From positions 37,952 through 101,951 of the forward strand of contig JAFUAB010000001.1 of the NCBI GenBank assembly GCA_017460885.1: a DNA stretch of 64,000 bases, given 5' to 3'. Shown here piece after piece: positions 45,603 through 53,562 of this stretch. The stretch's first letter is position 1. The number at the start of each line of letters is the position of its first letter. The DNA is from Lachnospiraceae bacterium. Its GTDB lineage: Bacteria > Bacillota > Clostridia > Lachnospirales > Lachnospiraceae. The notes under the pieces are model-generated. The model searched no databases and was not told the DNA's origin. It worked only from the letters and a program-made list of their open reading frames with translations. Position numbers and translations under genes: made by a program.

Positions 45603-47431
45603 ACTCTGCCTCCTTCCACAACGCCGCAGCCGAAGTGGTCACAGCGCAAGCATTTACCGCATTCCTGCATGGCCTCGTCGTAGGTTATGGCGTTTTCTAT
45701 CGGTTCGAAATCCTTCTTTCTCTCACGGGCGGAACGGTCGGTCAGATGTACGCGTCCGATCCTGGTACGGTTGTTCTCCTTTGGCTTGGGATAATCGATG
45801 GCTCCCAGGATCTTGTGATGATATCCCAGATACTCGTCTATATTGATCGCAGCCACCTTGCCCGCGCCTATAGCCTTGATCACGGTGGCGGGACCGGATA
45901 CACAGTCGCCGCCGGCAAAGATCCTGTCGTAGTGCGGCAGTCTGGCTGTCGGTTCGGTCTCGAAATTCTTTCTGCGCTCGTGTACGTCATATTTTGCAAA
46001 GGGAGCTGAATATATCTCCTGTCCGATGGCTACCAGGACGATGTCACAGGGTATGATCTTCTTATCGGCATTGGCCGGAGCAACGCCGGGCTTGTAATTG
46101 CGGTATTCCGAGATGATCTGCGGCTGGATCTCGAAGCCGGTCACATTGTTGTTCTCATCGGTCATGATGCTGCCGGGGGCATTGAGCGTCAGCAGCTCCA
46201 CGCCCTCCTCTATGGCACCCTGTATCTCGCTGGCCAGAGCGGTCATATCTATCTGGCGGCGTCTGTATACTATGGTGACCTCTTCGGCATTGCAGCGGAT
46301 GGCGCTGCGGCTGGCATCCATTGCCACATTTCCGCCTCCGACTACGACCACGCGCTTGCCGGTGTAATCCGGTGTATTTCCCCTGCCGATCTCTCCGAGC
46401 ATTTCGACCGCGGAATATACTCCGTTAGCATCGGAGCCATCCACGTCAACGGTACGTCCCAGCTGCGCGCCTATGGAGATGTAGATCGCGTCATATGTCT
46501 TTTCCAGCTCCTCCATGGTGATATCTTCGGGGATGCTTATGCCGTATTTAACCTCGATATTGCCGGTGGAAAGGATCGCGGTTATATCCTGATCCAGTCT
46601 GTCCTTGGGCAGTCTGTAGTTGGGGATTCCGTATCGGAGCATACCGCCGAGTTTTTCCTTTTCCTCATAGACAACACACTTGTGTCCCATCAGAGAGAGG
46701 TAGTATGCCGCTGTCAGACCGGAGGGACCTCCGCCTACGATGGCGACGGTCTTGCCGGTGGTAACGTTGCACTCGGGAACCTTAACCTGGTCAGCGTGTA
46801 CCTGATCGACCGCGAATTTCTTGAGTCCCCGGATATTGATGGGGCTGTCGAGGATGTCCCTGCGGCATTTCTCTTCACAGGGATGCTCGCAGATGAATGC
46901 GCATGCCGTGGGGAAAGGATTGTCAAGTCTGATGCAGTTGACGGCATCGGCGTATCTGTGTGCTCCGATCAGAGCTATGTAATTTGGTATATCGACATGA
47001 GCGGGGCAGTAAGAGACGCAGGGTATCTTCTGACCGACCTCGGACTGGCAGTGATGCTCGTTGATATGGCTCATATACTCGTCCTTAAAGAGCTCTACGC
47101 TCTCGAGAACGATCCTGGCTGCTTCGTATCCGATGGCGCAGTCAGCCGTGTCCTCGATGATCTGGCACAGTGCCACCATATCCTCGAAGGTCTGCATATC
47201 TGCCTGACCCTCTACGATGGAACGCATCATGTTCTCCACCTGTTCGAGTCCGTCACGGCAGGGTACGCACTTGCCGCAGGTCTGGCTTCTGGCGCTCTGC
47301 AGGAAAGAGAGCTGAACTGCTATGGGACATACACCGGGCGGATTGCCCTTGACACGCTTGACAAAACGCTCGAGAAACCGCATGGTCTTGTCATTCATTT
47401 CATTCTTGTAGATCATCGTCTTCGAATACAT
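45599..47431 (-). CDS. Formate dehydrogenase-associated NAD(P)H/FAD iron-sulfur subunit, copy 2
   Basis: 610 residues, same architecture as copy 1: NuoF-type [4Fe-4S] motif TCGKCVPCRDGL, GltD-like Cys groups (CVSYCPAHVDIPNY, CEHPCEEKCRR), FAD loop VGGGPSGLTAAYY, NAD(P) loop VVGGGNVAMDASRS and C-terminal CGKCLRCDHFGCG. An AGGAGGGGG site precedes the ATG on the minus strand. It begins the copy 2 operon, whose promoter region is the gap at 47432-47825. Confidence 0.88.
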   Translation of the reverse strand: MYSKTMIYKNEMNDKTMRFLERFVKRVKGNPPGVCPIAVQLSFLQSARSQTCGKCVPCRDGLEQVENMMRSIVEGQADMQTFEDMVALCQIIEDTADCAIGYEAARIVLESVELFKDEYMSHINEHHCQSEVGQKIPCVSYCPAHVDIPNYIALIGAHRYADAVNCIRLDNPFPTACAFICEHPCEEKCRRDILDSPINIRGLKKFAVDQVHADQVKVPECNVTTGKTVAIVGGGPSGLTAAYYLSLMGHKCVVYEEKEKLGGMLRYGIPNYRLPKDRLDQDITAILSTGNIEVKYGISIPEDITMEELEKTYDAIYISIGAQLGRTVDVDGSDANGVYSAVEMLGEIGRGNTPDYTGKRVVVVGGGNVAMDASRSAIRCNAEEVTIVYRRRQIDMTALASEIQGAIEEGVELLTLNAPGSIMTDENNNVTGFEIQPQIISEYRNYKPGVAPANADKKIIPCDIVLVAIGQEIYSAPFAKYDVHERRKNFETEPTARLPHYDRIFAGGDCVSGPATVIKAIGAGKVAAINIDEYLGYHHKILGAIDYPKPKENNRTRIGRVHLTDRSARERKKDFEPIENAITYDEAMQECGKCLRCDHFGCGVVEGGRV

Positions 47432-47552
47432 GGAACCCCCTCCTAAACCTCATAAGAATGTCGATGATACATTAATTCGGATATGAGCGATACCGGAGAA
47501 CCGTTTATGAAAAACTACTGCTCCCGATATCATAGATTCATCATATCATAAC

Positions 47553-47580
47553 CTTATAAAATTGACATATATGAATGCAA
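47553..47580 (-). promoter_or_regulatory. Predicted promoter of fdh copy 2
   Basis: On the minus strand TTGCAT (47580-47575) and TATAAG (47558-47553) are separated by 16 bases. This is the best pair in the gap upstream of the copy 2 operon, but both hexamers are imperfect. Confidence 0.35.
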
Positions 47581-47590
47581 TTTGAGCAAC

Positions 47591-47605
47591 TTTTGCATAG
47601 CAAAA
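47591..47605. promoter_or_regulatory. Palindrome TTTTGC-ATA-GCAAAA, candidate activator site
   Basis: A 6-3-6 inverted repeat centred about 20 bases upstream of the predicted fdh2 -35 box, a normal place for an activator. Further TTGCAT/ATGCAA words occur at 47576-47581 and 47614-47619. The binding protein is unknown. Confidence 0.35.
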
Positions 47606-47622
47606 CACTCGTCTTTGCATTA

Positions 47623-47647
47623 TGTGACACCCGGGGACGGAGTCAGG
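47623..47647 (+). repeat. GGGGACGGAGTCA dispersed repeat, copy 1
   Basis: TGTGACACC followed by the core CGGGGACGGAGTCA, then a truncated right end. It forms an inverted pair with the copy at 49653-49681, one on each side of the ATPase gene. The family resembles REP-like repeats. Confidence 0.6.
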
Positions 47648-47699
47648 ATTAATAAAAGCACTTTTTGATCCAAACAGACATGGTAAGAAATCGTCTAAG

Positions 47700-47725
47700 C
47701 CGCCGCCCTTGTGAAGGGGCGGCGG
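47700..47725 (+). terminator. GC-rich hairpin upstream of the ATPase gene
   Basis: CCGCCGCCCTT (47700-47710) pairs with AAGGGGCGGCGG (47714-47725) with one bulged G and a GTG loop. The tail TTATTGTATA is only partly T-rich. It may stop transcription entering from the left or be a repeat fragment. Confidence 0.4.
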
Positions 47726-47738
47726 TTATTGTATACTT

Positions 47739-47784
47739 GAAGTGCATTCGTGCACGAAGTCTGGAAGTGCATCTGTGCACTTCC
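47739..47784 (+). repeat. Tandem hairpin pair upstream of the ATPase gene
   Basis: Two near-identical units GAAGTGCATTCGTGCAC (47739-47755) and GAAGTGCATCTGTGCAC (47764-47780) are spaced 25 bases apart. The second forms a perfect 9-bp stem GGAAGTGCA/TGCACTTCC (47763-47784) with a 4-base loop. They lie 42-87 bases before the ATG at 47826 and could be leader RNA structures or operators. Confidence 0.4.
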
Positions 47785-47825
47785 AACATTCGGTCATAAA
47801 CAGACTTTTTCAAGGAGCGGCTGTT

Positions 47826-49574
47826 ATGAAGAAGATAGGGATAGGATACGAGGATTTCAAGGATTTTACCAAAGAGAAGATGTACTACGTGGATAAGACC
47901 ATGCTGATCAGGGACATTGTAGAAAAGGGAGGAAAGACCACCCTCTTTACCCGTCCCAGACGGTTTGGCAAGACTCTTGCCCTGTCCATGATCCGTACCT
48001 TTTTTGAACTTGAATATGATGAAAATGGAGAAGTCGTTGACAATCGTCGGTATTTCGATGGCATGAAGATCATGGATGCCGGAGATGGGATCCTTGACAT
48101 GATGGGACAGTACCCTGTTATCAACATGTCGCTTAAATCTGCCAAACAGCCGGATTTTTTCAATGCTTTCATAAAACTCAGGGATGACATATACAGTGAG
48201 ATCCTGAGACATTATTATCTGAAGGATTCGGATAAACTCAATGCGGCAGACAAGGCGATATTTGACGAACTCTACACCCGGACGGCATTGGAGAAACTTA
48301 CGGATGCGGAAACCTTTCGCACGGAAGTCGGAAGATACTCCACGGCATTGAAGACTCTTTCGGGATTATTGAAAAAGCACCATGGCAGGAACGTGATCAT
48401 CCTGATCGACGAATACGACGTGCCGTTGGAAAACGCGTGGTTTTGCGGCTTCTATGATGAGATGGTTGGCTTCATCCGCTCGCTCTTCGAATCGGCATTA
48501 AAGACAAATGATGCGCTGGAACGTGCGGTGGTGACAGGGTGCCTCAGGATCAGCAGGGAGAGCATATTTACCGGTTTGAATAATCTGGTAGTTAATTCCA
48601 TAAGAGGCGGCTCTTTTGGAGAATATTTCGGATTTACCCAGGACGAGACCGAAGCCATGCTCATCGAATATAGCCTTGAGGATAAGATCGAACTTGTAAA
48701 GAAATGGTATGACGGATATCTGTTCGGTGAGGCTGAGGTATACAATCCCTGGAGCGTCACATATTTTGTTTACGATCACCTGAATGCCCCTGAACGTTTT
48801 GCCGAGCCCTACTGGGCCAACACTTCATCCAATTCGATCATAAAGGAACTCATCGAAAATGCGGATGAGGATGTGCGCAGGGAACTGGATGAGTTGATCG
48901 GCGGCGGGATCATCGAGAAGCAGATCCATGAGGATATCACTTATGGGGATATTCATGAAAACGGGGACAACCTTTGGAACTTTCTGTTCTTTACAGGTTA
49001 CATGAAAAAGGTGTCCGAAAGGCAGGAAGATGATGCCATATATATGAGCATGTGCATTCCAAATACGGAGGTGAAAGGCATATATAAAAATCAGATCAGC
49101 GGCTGGTTTGACAAGGTTGTCAAGGGCACCGGCAGGGAAGAACTGTATAAAGCGATCTTTGATAAGGACACCGAAAAAATAGCTGACTTTATAAGTGATC
49201 TGCTGGCGAAGAGCATTTCTACCTTTGACAGCGAGGAAGCCTTTTATCACGGATACTTCCTCTCGCTTTTAAACGGTGTGCCGCGCTATTCATCCAAATC
49301 CAACAGGGAGGAAGGGGACGGCCGTCCGGAGGTGATCCTCTATCCCCTGCGACCCAAGGATCCGGCATATATCTTTGAGATCAAGGTGCGTAAAAAGTAT
49401 AACGAGATGGAAGACGGCATACGCGAGGCCTTCGACCAGATCCGGGATAAGAAATATGAGGAAGGTATCCTTGATGACGGCTATGCCGGAGTGATCTCCT
49501 ATGGGATCTGCTTCTGCAAGAAGAGTTGTATCGTGGAACTGTATTCTAAGGATCTGTTACAGAATAACTCCTAA
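47826..49574 (+). CDS. AAA-ATPase-like protein with C-terminal PD-(D/E)XK nuclease-like domain
   Basis: 582 residues from the ATG at 47826 with AAGGAGCGG upstream. The N-terminal FKDFTKEKMYYVDKT and Walker A RPRRFGKTLAL (Lys49) are hallmarks of the AAA_ATPase-like/DUF1703 group. Walker B is VIILIDEYDVP (Asp195-Glu196). The C terminus has a PD-(D/E)XK-like core with IFEIKV (Glu518, Lys520). These proteins are numerous in gut bacteria, and their role is unknown; defence or mobile-element functions have been suggested. Here the gene stands alone, bracketed by inverted repeat copies. Confidence 0.85.
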   Translation: MKKIGIGYEDFKDFTKEKMYYVDKTMLIRDIVEKGGKTTLFTRPRRFGKTLALSMIRTFFELEYDENGEVVDNRRYFDGMKIMDAGDGILDMMGQYPVINMSLKSAKQPDFFNAFIKLRDDIYSEILRHYYLKDSDKLNAADKAIFDELYTRTALEKLTDAETFRTEVGRYSTALKTLSGLLKKHHGRNVIILIDEYDVPLENAWFCGFYDEMVGFIRSLFESALKTNDALERAVVTGCLRISRESIFTGLNNLVVNSIRGGSFGEYFGFTQDETEAMLIEYSLEDKIELVKKWYDGYLFGEAEVYNPWSVTYFVYDHLNAPERFAEPYWANTSSNSIIKELIENADEDVRRELDELIGGGIIEKQIHEDITYGDIHENGDNLWNFLFFTGYMKKVSERQEDDAIYMSMCIPNTEVKGIYKNQISGWFDKVVKGTGREELYKAIFDKDTEKIADFISDLLAKSISTFDSEEAFYHGYFLSLLNGVPRYSSKSNREEGDGRPEVILYPLRPKDPAYIFEIKVRKKYNEMEDGIREAFDQIRDKKYEEGILDDGYAGVISYGICFCKKSCIVELYSKDLLQNNS

Positions 49575-49652
49575 GGAACTTATAACCTTGCCAACGACTC
49601 TTGCCTTCCGCTTGAGGTGAATGTGGCACGGCGCAGAAGTGACAGATGAGAT

Positions 49653-49681
49653 AAAATGACACCATGACTCCGTCCCCGGGG
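49653..49681 (-). repeat. GGGGACGGAGTCA dispersed repeat, copy 2 (inverted)
   Basis: On the minus strand CCGGGGACGGAGTCA is followed by TGGTGTCATTTT. The core is identical to the copy at 47623-47647 but in the opposite direction, so the ATPase gene lies between inverted copies about 2 kb apart. Confidence 0.6.
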
Positions 49682-49688
49682 TTAAAAG

Positions 49689-49802
49689 ATGCAAAGCGAA
49701 ACCCTGAGGAAGGCGGAGAACTATCTCAGGGCCGAAGCGAAAAAGGTCATCCATGGTAAGTATACTGACGACACTGTAAAAACGGGACTTCAAACGCAGT
49801 GA
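49689..49802 (+). CDS. Possible 37-codon orphan ORF or gene remnant
   Basis: ATG to TGA encoding MQSETLRKAENYLRAEAKKV and 17 more residues, a plausible amphipathic helix. It has no good ribosome binding site. It lies in the 366-base stretch between the ATPase gene and the next gene, just after the inverted repeat. It could be the remnant of a larger gene. Low confidence. Confidence 0.2.
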   Translation: MQSETLRKAENYLRAEAKKVIHGKYTDDTVKTGLQTQ

Positions 49803-49817
49803 AAAATCTGATATAAT
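49789..49817 (+). promoter_or_regulatory. Promoter of the small membrane protein gene
   Basis: TTCAAA (-35, 49789-49794), a 17-base spacer, and TATAAT (49812-49817) preceded by TGA as an extended -10. It lies 124 bases before the ATG at 49941. Confidence 0.55.
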
Positions 49818-49940
49818 CATTTAGATCGGGAGTGGATTAGTCTGTTTCCGGTTGAGGAACATAGGACACAGCTTAGATGTTAAAGACAACATATCATTCG
49901 GACATGCACAGCATCTGCTGTCAGATCAGGAGGGATTTGA

Positions 49941-50246
49941 ATGGAAGGACAAGGATCAAAGGGATTGGCTGTATTAAGCTACATCACATGGGTAGGTTGG
50001 CTGATAGCGCTTTTAGCCCGGAATAAAGAGGACACGCTGGTTAAGCATCATCTTAATCAGGCATTGGTACTGAATCTGCTTTCAACGGTGTGCGGTTTCT
50101 TAAGCAGACTTGGAAGCGTATTCGGCTGGATCGCCGGTATAGTATCGATCGTCTGCACTGTATTTTGGATCTGGGGTATCATCCGCGCGATCAAGGGCAG
50201 CGAAGAGCCTCTTCCGTTTATCGGTGAACTAAGGTTTATATCATAA
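49941..50246 (+). CDS. Small DUF4870-like membrane protein
   Basis: 101 residues. A short N terminus leads to three hydrophobic segments (about 8-27, 42-57 and 60-85), with KHHLNQALVLNL between the first two, as in DUF4870/Tic20-like proteins. Function is unknown. An AGGAGGGATTTGA site precedes the ATG. It has its own promoter and is followed by tex. Confidence 0.7.
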   Translation: MEGQGSKGLAVLSYITWVGWLIALLARNKEDTLVKHHLNQALVLNLLSTVCGFLSRLGSVFGWIAGIVSIVCTVFWIWGIIRAIKGSEEPLPFIGELRFIS

Positions 50247-50314
50247 GATATGTGCAGCCGGAAAGCAGGTCTTCGGATCTGCTTTCTTAGTCCATAAGCA
50301 TATGGAGGACTGAT

Positions 50315-52498
50315 ATGGATTTTGCAAAGGTTATTGCGGAGGAGATCGGCTGCAGGCCGTGGCAGGTCGAGGCCGCGATCAAGCTCATAGATGAAGGGAA
50401 CACGATCCCTTTTATATCAAGGTATCGTAAGGAAGCAACCGGCAGTCTGGATGACGCGAGTCTGAGAACCCTGAACACCAGGCTTGAATATCTTCGCAAT
50501 CTCGAGGAACGCAAGCAGGAGGTTATCGCACTGATAGACGAGCAGGGCAAACTGACCGGTGAGCTGAGGGCAGCGATCGAAGCCGCCGACAAGCTTGTGA
50601 CCGTTGAGGATCTTTACCGTCCGTATAAGCAGAAACGAAAGACCCGTGCGGATGTTGCACGCAAACGAGGCCTTGAACCTCTGGCCGCATATATCATGCT
50701 TCAGACCGCCGACAGACCTGTAGAGGAGGAAGCGTCCAAATATGTCACAGGTCACATTGAACCTGTTTCAGACAGTAAAGAAGATGCCCTGAAGGCTTCG
50801 GAAAAAGAGGTTCACGACGTGGCGGCAGCCATCGCGGGGGCTTCGGATATAATAGCCGAGAACATTTCCGACAATGCAAAATTCAGATCGTATATCCGTA
50901 CACTGACTTCTAAGGAGGGGCTGATCGCATCCGCGGCAAAGGATCCCGAAACGGACAGCGTGTATACCAATTACTACGACTATACCGAACCGATCAGAAA
51001 AACAGCCGGATACAGGATACTCGCCATCAACCGGGGAGAGGCGGAGGGCTTTCTGACGGTTTCCGTCGAAATGGAATCGGAACGGGTATACGACTATCTG
51101 AACAGGCAGCTGATAACCCGTGATAATCCGTATACATCCCCGATAATCCTCTCTGCCGCTAAAGACGCCTACACCAGGCTGATCGAACCTTCGATCGAGC
51201 GCGAGATCCGCTCTGAGCTTAAGGAAGCCGCCGAGGACGGTGCGATCGCCGTATTCGAAAAGAACTTAAGCCAGCTGCTCCTTCAGCCTCCGATCTCAGG
51301 CGCTGTGGTTATGGGATGGGATCCGGCTTTCAGAACGGGCTGCAAGCTTGCAGTGGTGGATGAGACCGGCAAGGTGCTTGATACAAAAGTCATCTATCCC
51401 ACGGCTCCCCACAATGATGTCGAGGGAGCCAAAAAGGCACTGAAGCAGCTGATAGAAAAATACGGAGTGAACCTGATCTCCATCGGAAACGGGACCGCCT
51501 CCAGAGAATCGGAGCAGATCGTAGCCGACCTCATCGGTGAACTGTCCGGAAGGGGGCTTCATTACTGTATCACCAATGAAGCCGGAGCGAGCGTATACTC
51601 TGCCAGTCAGCTGGCGTCGGAGGAGTTTCCGGAGTTTGATGTAGGTCAAAGGAGTGCCGTATCCATAGCCCGCAGAGTGCAGGATCCCCTTGCCGAGCTG
51701 GTCAAGATCGATCCGAAGTCGATAGGTGTCGGACAGTATCAGCATGATATGAATCAAAAGAAGCTTTCGGCAGCGCTTGACGGAGTGGTAGAGGATTGTG
51801 TAAACGGCGTTGGCGTCGATCTGAACACAGCATCCGCCGCGCTCCTTGCGCACATCGCGGGTATAAGCCGGACAGTTGCCGCAAACATTGTCAGATACAG
51901 GGAACAGAACGGACGGTTTGAGAGTAGAAGCGAACTCAAGAAGGTTTCCAAGCTCGGTCCGAAAGCCTTTGAGCAGTGTGCAGGATTCTGCCGCATTACC
52001 GGGGGCAGGGAACCTCTTGATGAGACCAGCGTACATCCCGAATCGTATGACGGGGCGCGTAAGCTGCTGGCAAAGATCGGCTGCGGTATCAGGGATGAAA
52101 AGGCGATAGGCGCGTTTGAAAAGACCGTTGTCGACAAAAAGGCTCTGGCAGAGGAACTTGGGATAGGCGAGATAACTCTGGACGACATATTAGCAGAACT
52201 GAAGAAACCGGCCAGAGACCCGCGCGAGGATATGCCGAAGCTCATCCTCAAGGCCGGGATACTCGAGATAAAAGACCTAAAACCCGGCATGAAGCTCAAG
52301 GGCACGGTCAGAAACGTCATCGACTTCGGTGCCTTTGTGGACATCGGAGTCCATCAGGACGGACTAGTACACATCTCAAAGCTTTCGAACAAATACGTCA
52401 AACATCCCCTTGAAGTCGTATCGGTCGGGGACGTGGTGGATGTCACGGTGATCGATATTGACGAGAAAAAGGGGCGCATATCACTGAGCATGGTTTGA
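50315..52498 (+). CDS. tex: Tex, S1-domain RNA-binding transcription accessory protein
   Basis: 727 residues, normal for Tex. The N-terminal helical region has PFISRYRKEATGSLDD and LYRPYKQKRKTRADVARKRGLEPLA. The YqgF/RNase-H-like domain contains GWDPAFRTGCKLAVVD. Helix-hairpin-helix motifs (LNTASAALLAHIAGIS) follow. The C-terminal S1 domain is at about 648-727 (GTVRNVIDFGAFVDIGVHQDGLVHIS). It likely binds nucleic acid during transcription or translation. The gene ends at a hairpin shared with the convergent LysR gene. Confidence 0.96.
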   Translation: MDFAKVIAEEIGCRPWQVEAAIKLIDEGNTIPFISRYRKEATGSLDDASLRTLNTRLEYLRNLEERKQEVIALIDEQGKLTGELRAAIEAADKLVTVEDLYRPYKQKRKTRADVARKRGLEPLAAYIMLQTADRPVEEEASKYVTGHIEPVSDSKEDALKASEKEVHDVAAAIAGASDIIAENISDNAKFRSYIRTLTSKEGLIASAAKDPETDSVYTNYYDYTEPIRKTAGYRILAINRGEAEGFLTVSVEMESERVYDYLNRQLITRDNPYTSPIILSAAKDAYTRLIEPSIEREIRSELKEAAEDGAIAVFEKNLSQLLLQPPISGAVVMGWDPAFRTGCKLAVVDETGKVLDTKVIYPTAPHNDVEGAKKALKQLIEKYGVNLISIGNGTASRESEQIVADLIGELSGRGLHYCITNEAGASVYSASQLASEEFPEFDVGQRSAVSIARRVQDPLAELVKIDPKSIGVGQYQHDMNQKKLSAALDGVVEDCVNGVGVDLNTASAALLAHIAGISRTVAANIVRYREQNGRFESRSELKKVSKLGPKAFEQCAGFCRITGGREPLDETSVHPESYDGARKLLAKIGCGIRDEKAIGAFEKTVVDKKALAEELGIGEITLDDILAELKKPARDPREDMPKLILKAGILEIKDLKPGMKLKGTVRNVIDFGAFVDIGVHQDGLVHISKLSNKYVKHPLEVVSVGDVVDVTVIDIDEKKGRISLSMV

Positions 52499-52499
52499 G

Positions 52500-52528
52500 T
52501 GGATCAAAAGAACTGTCCCCGTGATCCA
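52500..52528. terminator. Bidirectional terminator between tex and the LysR gene
   Basis: TGGATCA (52500-52506) pairs with TGATCCA (52522-52528) across a 15-base loop that contains AACTGTCCCC, a relative of the GGGGAC repeat. TTT follows on the plus side. It overlaps the LysR stop region. Confidence 0.5.
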
Positions 52529-53421
52529 TTTAGATAATACCCTTCAAGCAATGCTGCGGTGGGGTTTGTTTTGGACTCGTTTCTCACGAGTGATATGTTT
52601 CGGGGAGGCAGGCTTTCGTTCAGCTCCACAATAAATGCCTTGCCGTTGTCGATCGCGGGACGTACATATTCCGGAGAAGCGCATCCCATTCCGAGATTTC
52701 CGATCACAAAATCCCTCACCTGTCCCATTGTGGCTGCCTCTATGCTCAGCTTCATTTCCAGCCCGTGATCGGCAAAATAATTACCGTAAAGCTTGTAAGT
52801 ATCCGTATCATAGCCAAGCCCTATCAGAGGGTATTCGGTAAGCTCACGGAGAGATATCTTCCTGCCTTTCAGCGCCTGTGCGTATCCCATACCTGCAAAT
52901 ACGCTGTCGGTATATGAATAAAGCACGTTCTCTCGAAGCCTCTCGGTGCTTTCGTGACTGGAGGTTATAAGAGCCAGGTCATATATACCTTCCCATGTAC
53001 CGTCTACCAGCTCCGGTGTTGATGCGTTGGTTATATGCAGATGTACATCGGGATTGTCGCGGTGAAAGCCTATGATCGGCGGGAGCACGAGATCATGGAT
53101 GATATTATTGCATATTCCCATGGATATACCTATAGAGATCACCTTGTATTTTTCAGAGTTTTGAGGATTTATCACGTTCTCGGCAAGCTCCAGCTGCTTG
53201 TGGGCTGTCTTGACGTATGAATAGAGGATCTCGCCCTGCTTGGTCAGAGTTACGCCTCTGGAGGTGCGGTTGAACAATCTGCAGTTCAGTTCATTTTCAA
53301 GCTTTTTGATCGTCCGGGTTATATTCGGCTGTGAGTTGGACATGATCTTAGCGGCCTTGTTGATACTCTGGTACCTGGCTACGTAATAGAAGATTTTGTA
53401 ATATTCATAGGATGCCGACAT
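52504..53421 (-). CDS. LysR-family transcriptional regulator
   Basis: 305 residues, normal length. The N-terminal winged HTH (1-60) reads YYVARYQSINKAAKIMSNSQ, then ITRTIKKLENELNCRLFNRT, matching the LysR pattern. The rest (about 90-300) is a two-lobed effector domain. Its upstream region holds matched palindromes that look like its operator. The target genes and ligand cannot be told; the AraC-type regulator gene lies upstream on the same strand. Confidence 0.92.
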   Translation of the reverse strand: MSASYEYYKIFYYVARYQSINKAAKIMSNSQPNITRTIKKLENELNCRLFNRTSRGVTLTKQGEILYSYVKTAHKQLELAENVINPQNSEKYKVISIGISMGICNNIIHDLVLPPIIGFHRDNPDVHLHITNASTPELVDGTWEGIYDLALITSSHESTERLRENVLYSYTDSVFAGMGYAQALKGRKISLRELTEYPLIGLGYDTDTYKLYGNYFADHGLEMKLSIEAATMGQVRDFVIGNLGMGCASPEYVRPAIDNGKAFIVELNESLPPRNISLVRNESKTNPTAALLEGYYLNGSRGQFF

Positions 53422-53453
53422 GATTTTTCCTCCATATGCTTTGTCGAAATAAA

Positions 53454-53506
53454 ATACGTATGCGTTTAATACTTAAGGTCAGTAAATGACCCTGCTACAT
53501 ACGTAT
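53454..53506. promoter_or_regulatory. Nested palindromes upstream of the LysR gene
   Basis: ATACGTAT occurs at 53454-53461 and again at 53499-53506, 45 bases apart. Between them lies GGTCA-GTAAA-TGACC (53477-53491). This symmetric arrangement just before the LysR start fits autoregulatory binding. Confidence 0.4.
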
Positions 53507-53562
53507 ATCCATTCGAAAGATTATAGAGGTTTTGCGCTGAACTTACACGTCCTGAAAAGGTG

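Noticed and set aside
47826-49574. ATPase gene called as a transposon on its own
   Set aside because: Only the flanking inverted repeats suggest mobility. The protein is not a transposase and no target-site duplication is evident, so it is reported as a finding only.
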